Shown piece after piece: positions 43,509 through 53,474 of a stretch of DNA of 64,000 nucleotides (position 1 is the first letter of the stretch; the number at the start of each line of letters is the position of its first letter). The notes under the pieces are model-generated. The model did no database searches. It worked only from the letters and a program-made list of their open reading frames with translations, and had not been told where the DNA came from. Source of the DNA: Bacteroides stercorirosoris. GTDB lineage: Bacteria; Bacteroidota; Bacteroidia; Bacteroidales; Bacteroidaceae. The stretch is from NCBI RefSeq assembly GCF_900142015.1, contig NZ_FQZN01000009.1, positions 62,001-126,000 of the forward strand, in the 5' to 3' direction. The position numbers were made by a program, and so were the translations under genes.

Positions 43509-45533
43509 TTATTGCTGTGGCAGTCCATAGCCATTTGTCACTTTTCCTTTGGATTGACTAATTGTTTCATAAGGAATAGGCCAGTAATAACACGGAACAC
43601 TCTCTTCCGATGTAATGCCCGGAAGGATATTACTCAGATAAATATCAATATTGGCGGCAAGAGTGCTTCCCCACTCTGTCTTTACATATCCTTCCGCTTC
43701 TAATTCCGCAGCAGTCTCACTATCCGGAGCAATATATTCAAATAACCCTTTGATAGCGGTATTATGGTTAGTTCCATTAACAGACAACCCTAACTGAGCA
43801 AAATCCAATACACCACGCCATCCCGGGAAAAGTACAGGATCGTTTTCATCCGTACAGTCATAAGTCAGTTTGGCTCCTGCAACCTGCTTTGTCCAGATGT
43901 AAGCGGGTAAGATGTTGCCATTCTCAAATTCATGATAACCTTTAGTCTTCAGATTCTCAGCAAGGGTTGACATTTCATTACGTACTTCCATTGCTTTTTG
44001 TGAGAATTTACCACTCCGCACCAGGTCGTAACCGGTATGCCCTTCACCGAAAAGTTCAAACTTACGTTCCAGCAGAATAGCTTCTTTCAGAGCTTCACCG
44101 GACAAACCGGAAATATTATGCAGATCATCACCAAAAGCTCTTTCACGAATCTGATTAACCAGGCCTATAGCTTCAGTATCTGCATCCAATCCTGCTTTCA
44201 CTTCCGCTAACATCAGAATAACATCAGCTACACGCATAATCGGCATATTGAAGCCTGCACCCATCTGGGGACCGACAAAGTAAGGATTTTGGCGGCAAAT
44301 ATCCCATTTATTCAAGCAAATACCTCCGTCAACCTTAGCACCTGCCTTAAAAGTAAATGCCAACTCATTACCTTTACCATCCAGTCCGGTAACCACTGCA
44401 CTGACATCACGACGTTTATCTGCATTGTCATAACCACCGTAATAGAAACTCGGCACCATACGTATACCGGCAAATACTTTATTCGGGGCAGTATTGTTAC
44501 CACCGTTAGAACCACGACCGAAATCATAGCAATACATACGGCTTGTAGCCTGATTCTGTACACAACCTATTTCAAAGATGGCTTCAGGACTCATCAGAAG
44601 ATCCATTCCATATTGGAAATGACGTTGGAAAGGATTGTTTGCATAGCTACGCTCATCCGTAGTAACCAGTTTGGTAGTTCCTGCATTGGTTGAAAGAGCT
44701 TTCTGCAAATAGTCTTCAGCTATAATATAATAGTTCTTGTAATCAGAACGACGGGCATAAGCGCATTTACGCTTAGCATCCGTACTGAGAGTTTCGAACT
44801 GTACACTTCCATAAAGTTCCGGCATATCCGTACGGATAGTTTGATAGCCTCCGGCATAAAGAGCCATTTTACCAATCAATCCATCAACAAATGTCCGCGT
44901 AATACGCTCACCGTTCAAACCGCCTTCCCCTACTTTATACATATACGGTTCCGCTGCTTTCAATTTTTCAATCAGTGCATCATAAATATCAAAACGTGAA
45001 GTCAGCCCGTAATCATCTACATAGTTATTCTCATAGCCATATGGTACATCGCCACAATGTTTAATCAAGTCAAAATAGCATAATGCACGCAATGCTTCGG
45101 CTTCACCTTTCAGGTGTGTCCAGTCGGAAGTTCTGCCTGCTGCGATATCATCCTGATAAACTGCTTTGGCAGCAATCAGATCAGCTGTCTTTCCGGCATA
45201 GGAGATCACATTGTACAAAGCATTGAAGCTACCCTTCATGTGGTCACAAGGAATCTGTTCGGGAACCAGCTTTGCATTGATATTATTGGAAGTATTATTC
45301 TCGGGGAAATATTCGATATCCGAACGGTAATGGTCGTTCCAATCGTATGCCCCATTACACGACTCACGATAAAGAGCATAAGCTCTTGACAAAGTCTTTA
45401 AAGTTTCTGCGGGACTGGAAGTTACAAACTCGTCATCTGTATTAGAAGGAGAAGAAGTTTCCAGAAAGTCACTGCACTGTGCAAACAAGACACAGCAGGC
45501 TGACGCAAATGCCATTTTTATATACTTATTCAT
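43509..45533 (-). CDS. susD-like: SusD-family glycan-binding lipoprotein (second PUL)
   Basis: The 674-residue protein has a lipobox VLFAQC near residue 19. The N-terminal RagB/SusD segment is DFLETSSPSNTDDEFVTSSP. The helical repeats include LKGEAEALRALCYFDLIKHCGDVPYG, and the C-terminal module contains PIMRVADVILMLAEVKAG and LKEAILLERKFELFGEGHTGYDLVRSGKF. At 674 residues it is longer than the ~500-550 typical of the family, with the extra length mainly in the C-terminal half. It follows susC by 22 bp and forms the import complex with it. The bound glycan is probably the pectic substrate of this PUL. Confidence 0.95.
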   Translation of the reverse strand: MNKYIKMAFASACCVLFAQCSDFLETSSPSNTDDEFVTSSPAETLKTLSRAYALYRESCNGAYDWNDHYRSDIEYFPENNTSNNINAKLVPEQIPCDHMKGSFNALYNVISYAGKTADLIAAKAVYQDDIAAGRTSDWTHLKGEAEALRALCYFDLIKHCGDVPYGYENNYVDDYGLTSRFDIYDALIEKLKAAEPYMYKVGEGGLNGERITRTFVDGLIGKMALYAGGYQTIRTDMPELYGSVQFETLSTDAKRKCAYARRSDYKNYYIIAEDYLQKALSTNAGTTKLVTTDERSYANNPFQRHFQYGMDLLMSPEAIFEIGCVQNQATSRMYCYDFGRGSNGGNNTAPNKVFAGIRMVPSFYYGGYDNADKRRDVSAVVTGLDGKGNELAFTFKAGAKVDGGICLNKWDICRQNPYFVGPQMGAGFNMPIMRVADVILMLAEVKAGLDADTEAIGLVNQIRERAFGDDLHNISGLSGEALKEAILLERKFELFGEGHTGYDLVRSGKFSQKAMEVRNEMSTLAENLKTKGYHEFENGNILPAYIWTKQVAGAKLTYDCTDENDPVLFPGWRGVLDFAQLGLSVNGTNHNTAIKGLFEYIAPDSETAAELEAEGYVKTEWGSTLAANIDIYLSNILPGITSEESVPCYYWPIPYETISQSKGKVTNGYGLPQQ

Positions 45534-45555
45534 AATTTCATCTTTTATTAAATGG

Positions 45556-48500
45556 TTAGAAGCTAAGATTTACACCCAGTACGAAGGAACGTGCACGCGG
45601 ATAAGTACCCCAGTCCATACCCAATTGAGGATAGGTCTTTGTAGAAGTGGATGTACTTACTTCAGCATCAATTCCGGAATATCCTGTAATCGTAAAGACA
45701 TTATAGATACTTCCGTAAACACGCAGATTGCTGATGCCCGCCTTCTGAAGAATGCTCTTCGGTAAAGTATACCCCAAAGTCAGTGTATTCAAACGCAGAT
45801 AAGAGCCGTCTTCAATACCTAATGTAGATACATAACCATTCTCACTGTATGCCAGTGGTAACTTAGCATTCGCATTGGCAGCATTCAGTTGTTCAGGAGT
45901 GGTCAATGCGACTAATTCTCCATTCACTACATCATAGATTTTATAGCAATCCTTTACTATAGAGAGCTTATTCTCGTAAACGGCACCTTCTTTATAACCA
46001 TAAAGTGCTGCCAGCTTATTTACATTATAGATTTCATTGCCATAGCTCCAGTTAAAATACAAACCTAAATCGAAATTCTTATAGGTAGCATTAATATTAA
46101 AACCACCGGTATGGACAGGTGTCATATCACCGATAACATCCACGTCATCATCATTGATAATACCGTCATCGTTCAGGTCTTTGAACTTTGCCATACCCGG
46201 ATAAGCCAACTGTCCTGCAGGGCGTTCGTTTATACCATTGTGCAAGTGATAGTTGGGGAATACAGCAGAAGAAACATCCGCAACTCCTTTTTTCAGGGTA
46301 TACACTCCATTTTCATAAGTGAAATCATCGGTAGTATAGAATCCATCGGCAGTCAAGCCACGTACCAAGCCAACAGGGCGTCCTTCTTTCAAGACATAAT
46401 CCGATTTCGGGAAAGTAGATGAAGTAGCCCATTCCGTACCATAAAGTCCGGTAACATTATCAGCCAGCTTGTCCACTTTACCGCGATTGAAGTTAATATT
46501 GAAACCAGCCGTTACATTCCAGTCCCTCGTTTTCACGAGTACACCCTGAAGAGCAATTTCAACACCTTTATTGCTGGTCTGGCCTACATTGGCATAGGTT
46601 GTAGTAAAACCCGTAATACCCGGTATGGCAGTTTTCATCAGCAAATCCTTGGTAGTATTCCAATAGGCATCAATCGTACCGGTCAGGCGGCTATTAAAGA
46701 AACCGAAATCAACACCAATGTTGCGGGTAATCGTAGTTTCCCACTTCAGATCCTTGTTCGCCATATCTGCACCAAGTGAATAAGAAGGTAAGAAGGCACC
46801 ATTCACAGCTCCCTGATATCTCTTGTCACTGGTAGCCTCCCAATTCTGTGACCACAAACTGGAATTTATACCATCGTTACCTACCTCACCGTAGGAAACA
46901 CGGAGTTTAAGGTTATCCAACCAGTTCACATCATTCAGGAATGCTTCTTCAGACATACGCCAGCCCAAAGCTGCTGCCGGGAAATATCCCCAACGGTTAC
47001 TGGGAGCAAATTTAGATGAACCATCCGCACGGAACGTAACCGTCAGCAGATAACGTTCCATAAGGTTATAATTCAAACGACCAAAGAAAGAAAGGATACG
47101 GCTCGGCGTAGAAACACTTGAAGAGAAATCCCCCATTCCTTTAGTGCTGTCATATTGATTGATCATAGCAAATGCATTTTCCTTCGTAAAGTTGGCAGGG
47201 AAATAAGTTCCTGAGGCTTTCAGTCCGTCACCGCCCGAATCGGAAACTTCATGGCCGGCCAGGATATTCACCCGATGTATCTTACCTAAAGTAAAGTCAT
47301 AACTCAAAGTATTTGTCCAACGAAGTCCCCAGCTATTCTTTTTCTCCAGATTCGCATTACCTGCATATAAAACTTCGCCGGTATTATCATCCAGATAGTT
47401 ATTTATGATGGCTCCCGTCCATTCTTTATTCTGATTCCAGGTCTGACTGAGAGACAGGTCAGTATGATAGGTCAATCCTTTTACAATTCCCCAGTTCAGC
47501 GAGAGAATTCCACGCAATGACTGCTGGGCATTCGGCGCATACTTGTCATTGATGCGGTTTACCGGATTATATCTGTCCCACTGGCTCTGTTTGGCATAGT
47601 TCTCAATCATACCTTCATTCATTGCAGACAAATCACCCAAAATATCATCTGTTGCAATTGGACGGAAACGATAAGAAGATGACAGAACTGATCCGCTACC
47701 ATTTGTAACACCCTCATCACCCATCTTTTTAATATTGGTATAACGGGTATCAAGACTCAAATCAAGGTTTTTGGCAATCTTCTGGTTCACTTTCAACGAC
47801 ACATTGGCACGTCTGTAATAAGAAGCGAGTTTCATACCATCCTCGTCCATGTAGTTTACCCCAAACAGCACTTTGGTCTTTTCAGTACCACCCGTAACTG
47901 AAAGGTCATGATTATGAGAGAAAGAATCTCCATAAATCTTCTTCTGGATATTATCCGCCTTCACATTGCGATAACTTTCTATGCCGCCAGGGTTGGTAGT
48001 CGTATAACGTCCTATTCCATACAGTTTCTCCAATGGTTCCATATAGCTGTTACCACCAACCGAAGCTGCACTTGCCCAGCTATATGCCAGGTAGTCATAA
48101 GGATTGAGCGCATCCATATACTTAGTCGGTGTATTGAACTTCGCATAACCATTGTAGCTGACAACAACACGTCCTTCTTTAGCCCCCTTTGTGGTAACAA
48201 GAATTACACCATTAGCACCACGGGCACCATAAATAGCTGTTGATGAGGCATCTTTCAAAACGTCAATCGACTCAATCTGATCGCCCGGAATATCACTTAA
48301 CGAACCACTGACTCCATCAATCAACACCAGCGGGTCATTACTCTGTGAGATAGAACCTCCACCACGTACACGAATAGAAACAGCGGCATCGGGACGTCCA
48401 TCCTGCGTTGTTACATTTACACCGGCCAGCTTACCCTGCAAAGCCTGGGCTGCATTGGCAACAGGCATAGCTGCAATTTGCTCACCCGAAACAGAGGCTA

Positions 48501-48879
48501 CCGATCCGGTAAGGTCCTTTCGTTTCACCGTCTGATAACCGATCACTACAACTTCATCCAGAATCTCAGCATCTTCAGCCAATGTCACATGAACCGGCTG
48601 CCCTGCAACAATGGATACAGTTTGCGTCTGCATTCCGATAAAACTTATTTCCAATTGTTTGGCTGTACCCGGCACGGCAAGGGAGAATTTACCATCCAGG
48701 TCTGTAATTGTACCGATAGAAGCGTCACTTACTACTCTGATATTAGCACCAATAACAGGATCACCTCTGCTATCGAGCACAACACCTGAAACAGTACGAC
48801 TCTGTGCAAGAGAGATAAGGCAGATCATACTCATCAAGAGAGTAGCAGCTGTCCTTTGAACAAGTCTTTCAAAATTCAT
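45556..48879 (-). CDS. susC-like: SusC-family TonB-dependent transporter (second PUL)
   Basis: The 1107-residue protein has a signal peptide (ICLISLAQ). The carboxypeptidase-regulatory-like domain (VSGVVLDSRGDPVIGANIRV) is followed by the TonB-box-like LDEVVVIGYQ. The plug contains VRVRGGGSISQSNDPLVLIDG and DASSTAIYGARGANGVILVTTK, and a barrel ending in LGVNLSF follows. It imports oligosaccharides with the SusD next to it. It is divergently oriented from the hybrid two-component regulator, which is the expected activator of its promoter. Confidence 0.96.
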   Translation of the reverse strand: MNFERLVQRTAATLLMSMICLISLAQSRTVSGVVLDSRGDPVIGANIRVVSDASIGTITDLDGKFSLAVPGTAKQLEISFIGMQTQTVSIVAGQPVHVTLAEDAEILDEVVVIGYQTVKRKDLTGSVASVSGEQIAAMPVANAAQALQGKLAGVNVTTQDGRPDAAVSIRVRGGGSISQSNDPLVLIDGVSGSLSDIPGDQIESIDVLKDASSTAIYGARGANGVILVTTKGAKEGRVVVSYNGYAKFNTPTKYMDALNPYDYLAYSWASAASVGGNSYMEPLEKLYGIGRYTTTNPGGIESYRNVKADNIQKKIYGDSFSHNHDLSVTGGTEKTKVLFGVNYMDEDGMKLASYYRRANVSLKVNQKIAKNLDLSLDTRYTNIKKMGDEGVTNGSGSVLSSSYRFRPIATDDILGDLSAMNEGMIENYAKQSQWDRYNPVNRINDKYAPNAQQSLRGILSLNWGIVKGLTYHTDLSLSQTWNQNKEWTGAIINNYLDDNTGEVLYAGNANLEKKNSWGLRWTNTLSYDFTLGKIHRVNILAGHEVSDSGGDGLKASGTYFPANFTKENAFAMINQYDSTKGMGDFSSSVSTPSRILSFFGRLNYNLMERYLLTVTFRADGSSKFAPSNRWGYFPAAALGWRMSEEAFLNDVNWLDNLKLRVSYGEVGNDGINSSLWSQNWEATSDKRYQGAVNGAFLPSYSLGADMANKDLKWETTITRNIGVDFGFFNSRLTGTIDAYWNTTKDLLMKTAIPGITGFTTTYANVGQTSNKGVEIALQGVLVKTRDWNVTAGFNINFNRGKVDKLADNVTGLYGTEWATSSTFPKSDYVLKEGRPVGLVRGLTADGFYTTDDFTYENGVYTLKKGVADVSSAVFPNYHLHNGINERPAGQLAYPGMAKFKDLNDDGIINDDDVDVIGDMTPVHTGGFNINATYKNFDLGLYFNWSYGNEIYNVNKLAALYGYKEGAVYENKLSIVKDCYKIYDVVNGELVALTTPEQLNAANANAKLPLAYSENGYVSTLGIEDGSYLRLNTLTLGYTLPKSILQKAGISNLRVYGSIYNVFTITGYSGIDAEVSTSTSTKTYPQLGMDWGTYPRARSFVLGVNLSF

Positions 48880-48925
48880 AAGTTAATGTGTTTTTAATAG
48901 TTAATGATTAAAATAATTCACTCTG

Positions 48926-48953
48926 CAAAAATAGCCAACCTGTATCATAGCAA
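48926..48953 (-). promoter_or_regulatory. Promoter of the second susC
   Basis: On the - strand TTG (48953-48951) and TATTTTTG (48933-48926) are separated by 17 bp. They lie about 50 bp upstream of the start codon, facing the regulator gene. Confidence 0.5.
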
Positions 48954-49060
48954 CGGAATAAAATCAGGTAACAAGAGTGCACTTTTTCAAAATGGAACAA
49001 AAAAGAAGGTGGACTATTCGGGCGAAATATCGGCTTTTTCGGTCAAACAGGTCCTATACT

Positions 49061-49091
49061 TTTCATTTATTCCCTTTTTTCCATACATTTG
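49061..49091 (+). promoter_or_regulatory. Promoter of the hybrid two-component regulator
   Basis: TTTC (49061-49064) and TACATTTG (49084-49091) are separated by 19 bp. The start codon chosen at 49116 is 25 bp downstream. The ATG at 49089 overlaps this -7 box and so is unlikely to be used. Confidence 0.5.
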
Positions 49092-49115
49092 TTCTGCACT
49101 ATTCAAAACGGTACT

Positions 49116-52100
49116 ATGAGACGACTGATTATCTACTTTTTATACCTAATGATACCGATGTTTTCATCGGCACAGCCCATCTGCCAGATTACTGATTTTA
49201 CAGCAGAGAACGGACTACCCCAAGATATCGCATCAGTAGTTTTACAAGATCAGAAAGGCTTTATTTGGATCTGTACCCGTAACGGACTCAATAAGTTCGA
49301 CGGATATACATTCAAGAACTACAAATCCGCGCCACATAAAGAATATACACTATCCAACAATCGGATAACCTCCATTTCAGAAACCGCATATGGCGATATC
49401 TGGTGCCAGACGTATGACAGCAAGGCTTATATATTCGACACGCATCTTGAAATCTTCTACGATGTCCTGCAAACAGTAGATAAAGATATGCAAAGAAGAA
49501 ACTTTGTTCAGAAAATATTTCCCCTAAAAGAAGGCATAGCCTGGGTGACATGCGACAAAGGTTATTGTTACAGAATCGATGAAAAGAGATATAAAGAAAA
49601 AGACGGAATTACACTCTATAGCACATTCAATGGCTTTTTAAAAGGTGAACACATCCACACTATCTTCCAGGATTCCGATAAGGATGAGTGGATATTGACA
49701 GACAAAGGTATATCCATTATAGGTAGCAAGAAAATCGACAGCGATTTTCCTTTCCGGTTTATTCAGGAATACAACGGTACAATTTACCTTGCTTCCGCTT
49801 CTGAAAAGATAGCCTATTATAACCAACAAACTGAAAGCATAAAATTCATAGAGCTTCCTTACCCCATCAACAAAATAAGCTCTTTAGACATAACCAACCA
49901 TGGGCTACTCACCATAGCCACTGATAATGGCGTCATCCTGTTCAATCCGGGAAATAAGACTTCTCAGCTAATTGATATCCGCACTCCCATGCAATCCTCC
50001 AATGAAGCTATCTCCATTTATGAAGATAAAGAGGGAGAGCTATGGATATTCCCCACTACTCCCGGAGTGATACGCTTTAATCCGGCAACAGGTGAAAAGC
50101 AATACCTCTTTACACCCGAAAAAGAGGTCGTGAATTATGGCAGAGAGAACAAAAATATCATATTTGAAGATAAACAAGGTACTTTATGGCTGATTCCCCA
50201 TAATGGGAACTTCTGTTATTATGACAGGAAAAATAAAGAATTGAAAGCTTTTTATACAGATCCGGACAACCCCCAATCACTATTTGCTCCGCTTGTTCGC
50301 TATCATTATCAAGACAGACAAGGAAACTACTGGCTAGTCAGCGCCAGAGGAATAAAGAAAATGTCTTTCTATCCACAAATTTATGATCTGAAAGGGATAG
50401 ACAGAGGATTCGAAATCCGTGCTTTCCTTTTGGACAGTTCACAACGATTGTGGGTAGCTTCCAAAAGCGAATATGTCAGGATATACCACCCTGATGGCAG
50501 CCTAGCCGGTTACTTGTCTTCACAGGGAAAGATAGATAGAGATAAAGTATCATTCAATGCCAGTGTTTACAGCATCTGCGAAGGAAAGGACGGAACAATC
50601 TGGATAGGAACCAAAGGAAACGGACTATTCCAACTCACAAAGAAAGCCGATGGGAATTACAACATACAAAACTATGTGTACGACTCCGAAGACGTATATA
50701 GTTTGAGTTACAATGACATATTTACCATATATTCCGATAATCATGACAACATCTGGGTAGGATGCTACGGTGGTGGATTAAATCTGTTGCAACAAACCCC
50801 TGAGGGAAAAGTGTACTTTATCAACCACAGAAATAAACTACAAAACTATCCGTTCAGTACCTGCCATAATATCCGCTATATCACAGGAACGGAAAATGGT
50901 ATCCTATTGGTAGGAACCACCTTTGGTTTAGTGACATTCTCGAATGACTTTGCACAACCGGAAGAAATCAAGTTCTACAGAAATATACAAAACAGGAACA
51001 AACCTTCCAGTCTGACAGGAAACGACATTATGCATATATATGAAAATAGCCATAAAGATATCTATGTATTGACATTCACCGGAGGAGTCAACAAAATCAC
51101 ATCCAGAACCCTTCTTAGCGAAAATATTGAATTTCAGTATTATACCGAGCAGGAAGGATTAGGTTCCGATATGGTCCTAGCCATGATAGAAGATTCCCAA
51201 AAGAATCTGTGGATAGCATCCGAAAACGCTTTATCCAAATTTAATCCGGAAACAGAGGCTTTCGAGAACTATAGTACAGGATTTCTCAGACAAAAAATGA
51301 ACTTTAGCGAAGCGATACCCACCTTAAACGCCCGAAAACAATTGATTTTCGGCACAGATATGGGCTTCTTGGAAATTGTTCCGGAACAGATGAAGAAAAG
51401 TGATTATGTACCTCCCATCGTCTTCACTGATTTGAAAGTCAACGGAAAGAAATCAATTGTCTCCACCGATGATCTGAAAGAGATAACCTTACATCCTTCG
51501 GAACGAAATATTAATGTACAGTTTTCAGCCTTAGACTTCACAAGACCGGATGACATACGCTATGCCTATCGCCTGGAAGGTCTTGAAAAAGAATGGAATT
51601 ATAGCGATAAAAACAAATCGGCAAGTTACATCAATCTGCCCGCAGGCGAATATCGTCTTCAGGTTAAATCAACAAACAGTGATGAAGTATGGGTAAACAA
51701 TATACGTACACTTTCCATCAAAGTCATTCCTACTTTCTGGGAGACTCCTTGGGCCTTTTTGGCATACCTTGCAGCATTCATTCTTCTCACCGGGTTAATT
51801 CTGTATATCTTCTCCTACATTTATCGTCTGCGTCACCAAGTGGATATGGAACAACAATTATCAAATATCAAACTGAAATTCTTCACCGATATTTCACATG
51901 AGCTACGTACCCCATTGACACTTATCTCCAGTCCGGTCAGTGAAGTTCTGGAGGACCAGACCATTTCTCCTTCCGTACGGGAACATCTGACCGTTGTACA
52001 TAAGAATACGGAACGCATGTTGCGTCTTGTCAATCAGATACTCGATTTCCGGAAGATACAGAACAAGAAAATGAAAGTAATGGTCGAGCAAACAGAATTG

Positions 52101-53474
52101 ATTGCTTTCCTGATGAAAATCACAGAAAACTTCCGCCTGATTGCTGAAGAGAAACAAATAGACTTCACATTCAAAACTGATCAAGAAGAAGTATATATAT
52201 GGATAGACAGGGACAAAGTGGAAAAAATAGTATTCAACCTGCTATCCAATGCATTCAAATATACTCTACCCGGGAAAACGGTAAAAATTACAGTACAGAG
52301 ATCGGATCAGCATATCCGCATTTCCATTATTGATGAAGGGATTGGCATTGCTCCTGATAAGATAGGTTCTCTTTTCAAACGCTTTGAGACACTAAGTAAG
52401 AACAACAATATTCTGCAACCTTCATCAGGCATTGGTTTATCACTCGTCAAAGAGTTGGTGGATATGCACCACGGAAATATAGAGGTTAAGAGCCAGCCGG
52501 GAACAGGCAGCGAATTCAGTGTGACTTTACCTTTGGAACGTGAAGTTTTTGAGAAAGATACCCAAGCCGAATTAATCCTTACTGACAGTTCGGACAATAC
52601 AGAAGATATTGCTACAGTTGCAGGTAACGGTATAACTGAATCTGAAAACAGCTCGGAAGAGGATTTTTTATCCATTTTAATTGTAGAAGATAATCGTGAA
52701 CTGAGAAACCTGCTCAGAAATATACTATCAAAGAAATACACTGTTCTGGAAGCAGCAAATGGAGAAGAAGGTTTGAAACTTGCATCGGAAGCTATACCCG
52801 ATATGATAATCAGTGATGTGATGATGCCTGTCATGGATGGATTGGAAATGATTAAACGTATCAAGGAAAACAAAGATATCTGCTATGTACCGATCATTCT
52901 TCTATCAGCAAAAGCATCACTGGATGACCGTATCACCGCTTTGGAACAAGGTATCGATGATTACATTACGAAACCGTTCAGTTCTTCGTACCTCAAAGCC
53001 CGTATTGCTTCTCTGTTTACCAAGCGTAAGCAGTTACAGGAAATATTCATGAAGCAGTTATCAGCAAACAATGAAACCGACAATTCCAAGGACTGGACTC
53101 CTTCGGAACCTGAAGTTATGCCGCACGATAAGTTATTCATGAAAGAAGTGATGGATTTCCTGGAAGAACAGATGGATAATCCGGATCTGGTAATAGATGA
53201 TTTCGCCAACAAGTTACTGCTGAGCCGGAGTATTTTCTACCGGAAGCTTAAGTCCATTGTAGGAATGCCTCCGGTAGATTTTATCAGGGAAATTCGTGTA
53301 AAGAGAGCCGCCCAGCTGATCAGAAGTGATGTATACAACTTCTCTCAAATAGCTTATATGACTGGCTTCAGCGATCCGAAGTATTTCAGCAGATGCTTCA
53401 AAAAACACATGGGAGTTACTCCAAGTGAGTATAAAAACTCCATTAATAACAAGGAGGATAATCCGGATCAGTAA
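49116..53474 (+). CDS. Hybrid two-component system regulator (HTCS)
   Basis: I choose the ATG at 49116 (1452 residues), which starts the signal peptide MRRLIIYFLYLMIPMFSSAQ. The periplasmic half is two propellers with repeated blades (DQKGFIWICTRNGLNKFDG, GKDGTIWIGTKGNGLFQL), then Y_Y_Y (INLPAGEYRLQVKS). One membrane helix lies at about 876-903. The kinase has the H-box FTDISHELRTPLTLI (His 928), an N-box LSNAFKYT and G-boxes GIGIAPDK and GIGLSLVKELV. The receiver domain has ISDVMMPVMDG (Asp 1234), and the C-terminus is an AraC-type HTH (FSQIAYMTGFSDPKYFSRCFKK). It senses a released oligosaccharide and activates this PUL. Its 3' end overlaps the convergent GH43 gene by 7 bp. Confidence 0.97.
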   Translation: MRRLIIYFLYLMIPMFSSAQPICQITDFTAENGLPQDIASVVLQDQKGFIWICTRNGLNKFDGYTFKNYKSAPHKEYTLSNNRITSISETAYGDIWCQTYDSKAYIFDTHLEIFYDVLQTVDKDMQRRNFVQKIFPLKEGIAWVTCDKGYCYRIDEKRYKEKDGITLYSTFNGFLKGEHIHTIFQDSDKDEWILTDKGISIIGSKKIDSDFPFRFIQEYNGTIYLASASEKIAYYNQQTESIKFIELPYPINKISSLDITNHGLLTIATDNGVILFNPGNKTSQLIDIRTPMQSSNEAISIYEDKEGELWIFPTTPGVIRFNPATGEKQYLFTPEKEVVNYGRENKNIIFEDKQGTLWLIPHNGNFCYYDRKNKELKAFYTDPDNPQSLFAPLVRYHYQDRQGNYWLVSARGIKKMSFYPQIYDLKGIDRGFEIRAFLLDSSQRLWVASKSEYVRIYHPDGSLAGYLSSQGKIDRDKVSFNASVYSICEGKDGTIWIGTKGNGLFQLTKKADGNYNIQNYVYDSEDVYSLSYNDIFTIYSDNHDNIWVGCYGGGLNLLQQTPEGKVYFINHRNKLQNYPFSTCHNIRYITGTENGILLVGTTFGLVTFSNDFAQPEEIKFYRNIQNRNKPSSLTGNDIMHIYENSHKDIYVLTFTGGVNKITSRTLLSENIEFQYYTEQEGLGSDMVLAMIEDSQKNLWIASENALSKFNPETEAFENYSTGFLRQKMNFSEAIPTLNARKQLIFGTDMGFLEIVPEQMKKSDYVPPIVFTDLKVNGKKSIVSTDDLKEITLHPSERNINVQFSALDFTRPDDIRYAYRLEGLEKEWNYSDKNKSASYINLPAGEYRLQVKSTNSDEVWVNNIRTLSIKVIPTFWETPWAFLAYLAAFILLTGLILYIFSYIYRLRHQVDMEQQLSNIKLKFFTDISHELRTPLTLISSPVSEVLEDQTISPSVREHLTVVHKNTERMLRLVNQILDFRKIQNKKMKVMVEQTELIAFLMKITENFRLIAEEKQIDFTFKTDQEEVYIWIDRDKVEKIVFNLLSNAFKYTLPGKTVKITVQRSDQHIRISIIDEGIGIAPDKIGSLFKRFETLSKNNNILQPSSGIGLSLVKELVDMHHGNIEVKSQPGTGSEFSVTLPLEREVFEKDTQAELILTDSSDNTEDIATVAGNGITESENSSEEDFLSILIVEDNRELRNLLRNILSKKYTVLEAANGEEGLKLASEAIPDMIISDVMMPVMDGLEMIKRIKENKDICYVPIILLSAKASLDDRITALEQGIDDYITKPFSSSYLKARIASLFTKRKQLQEIFMKQLSANNETDNSKDWTPSEPEVMPHDKLFMKEVMDFLEEQMDNPDLVIDDFANKLLLSRSIFYRKLKSIVGMPPVDFIREIRVKRAAQLIRSDVYNFSQIAYMTGFSDPKYFSRCFKKHMGVTPSEYKNSINNKEDNPDQ

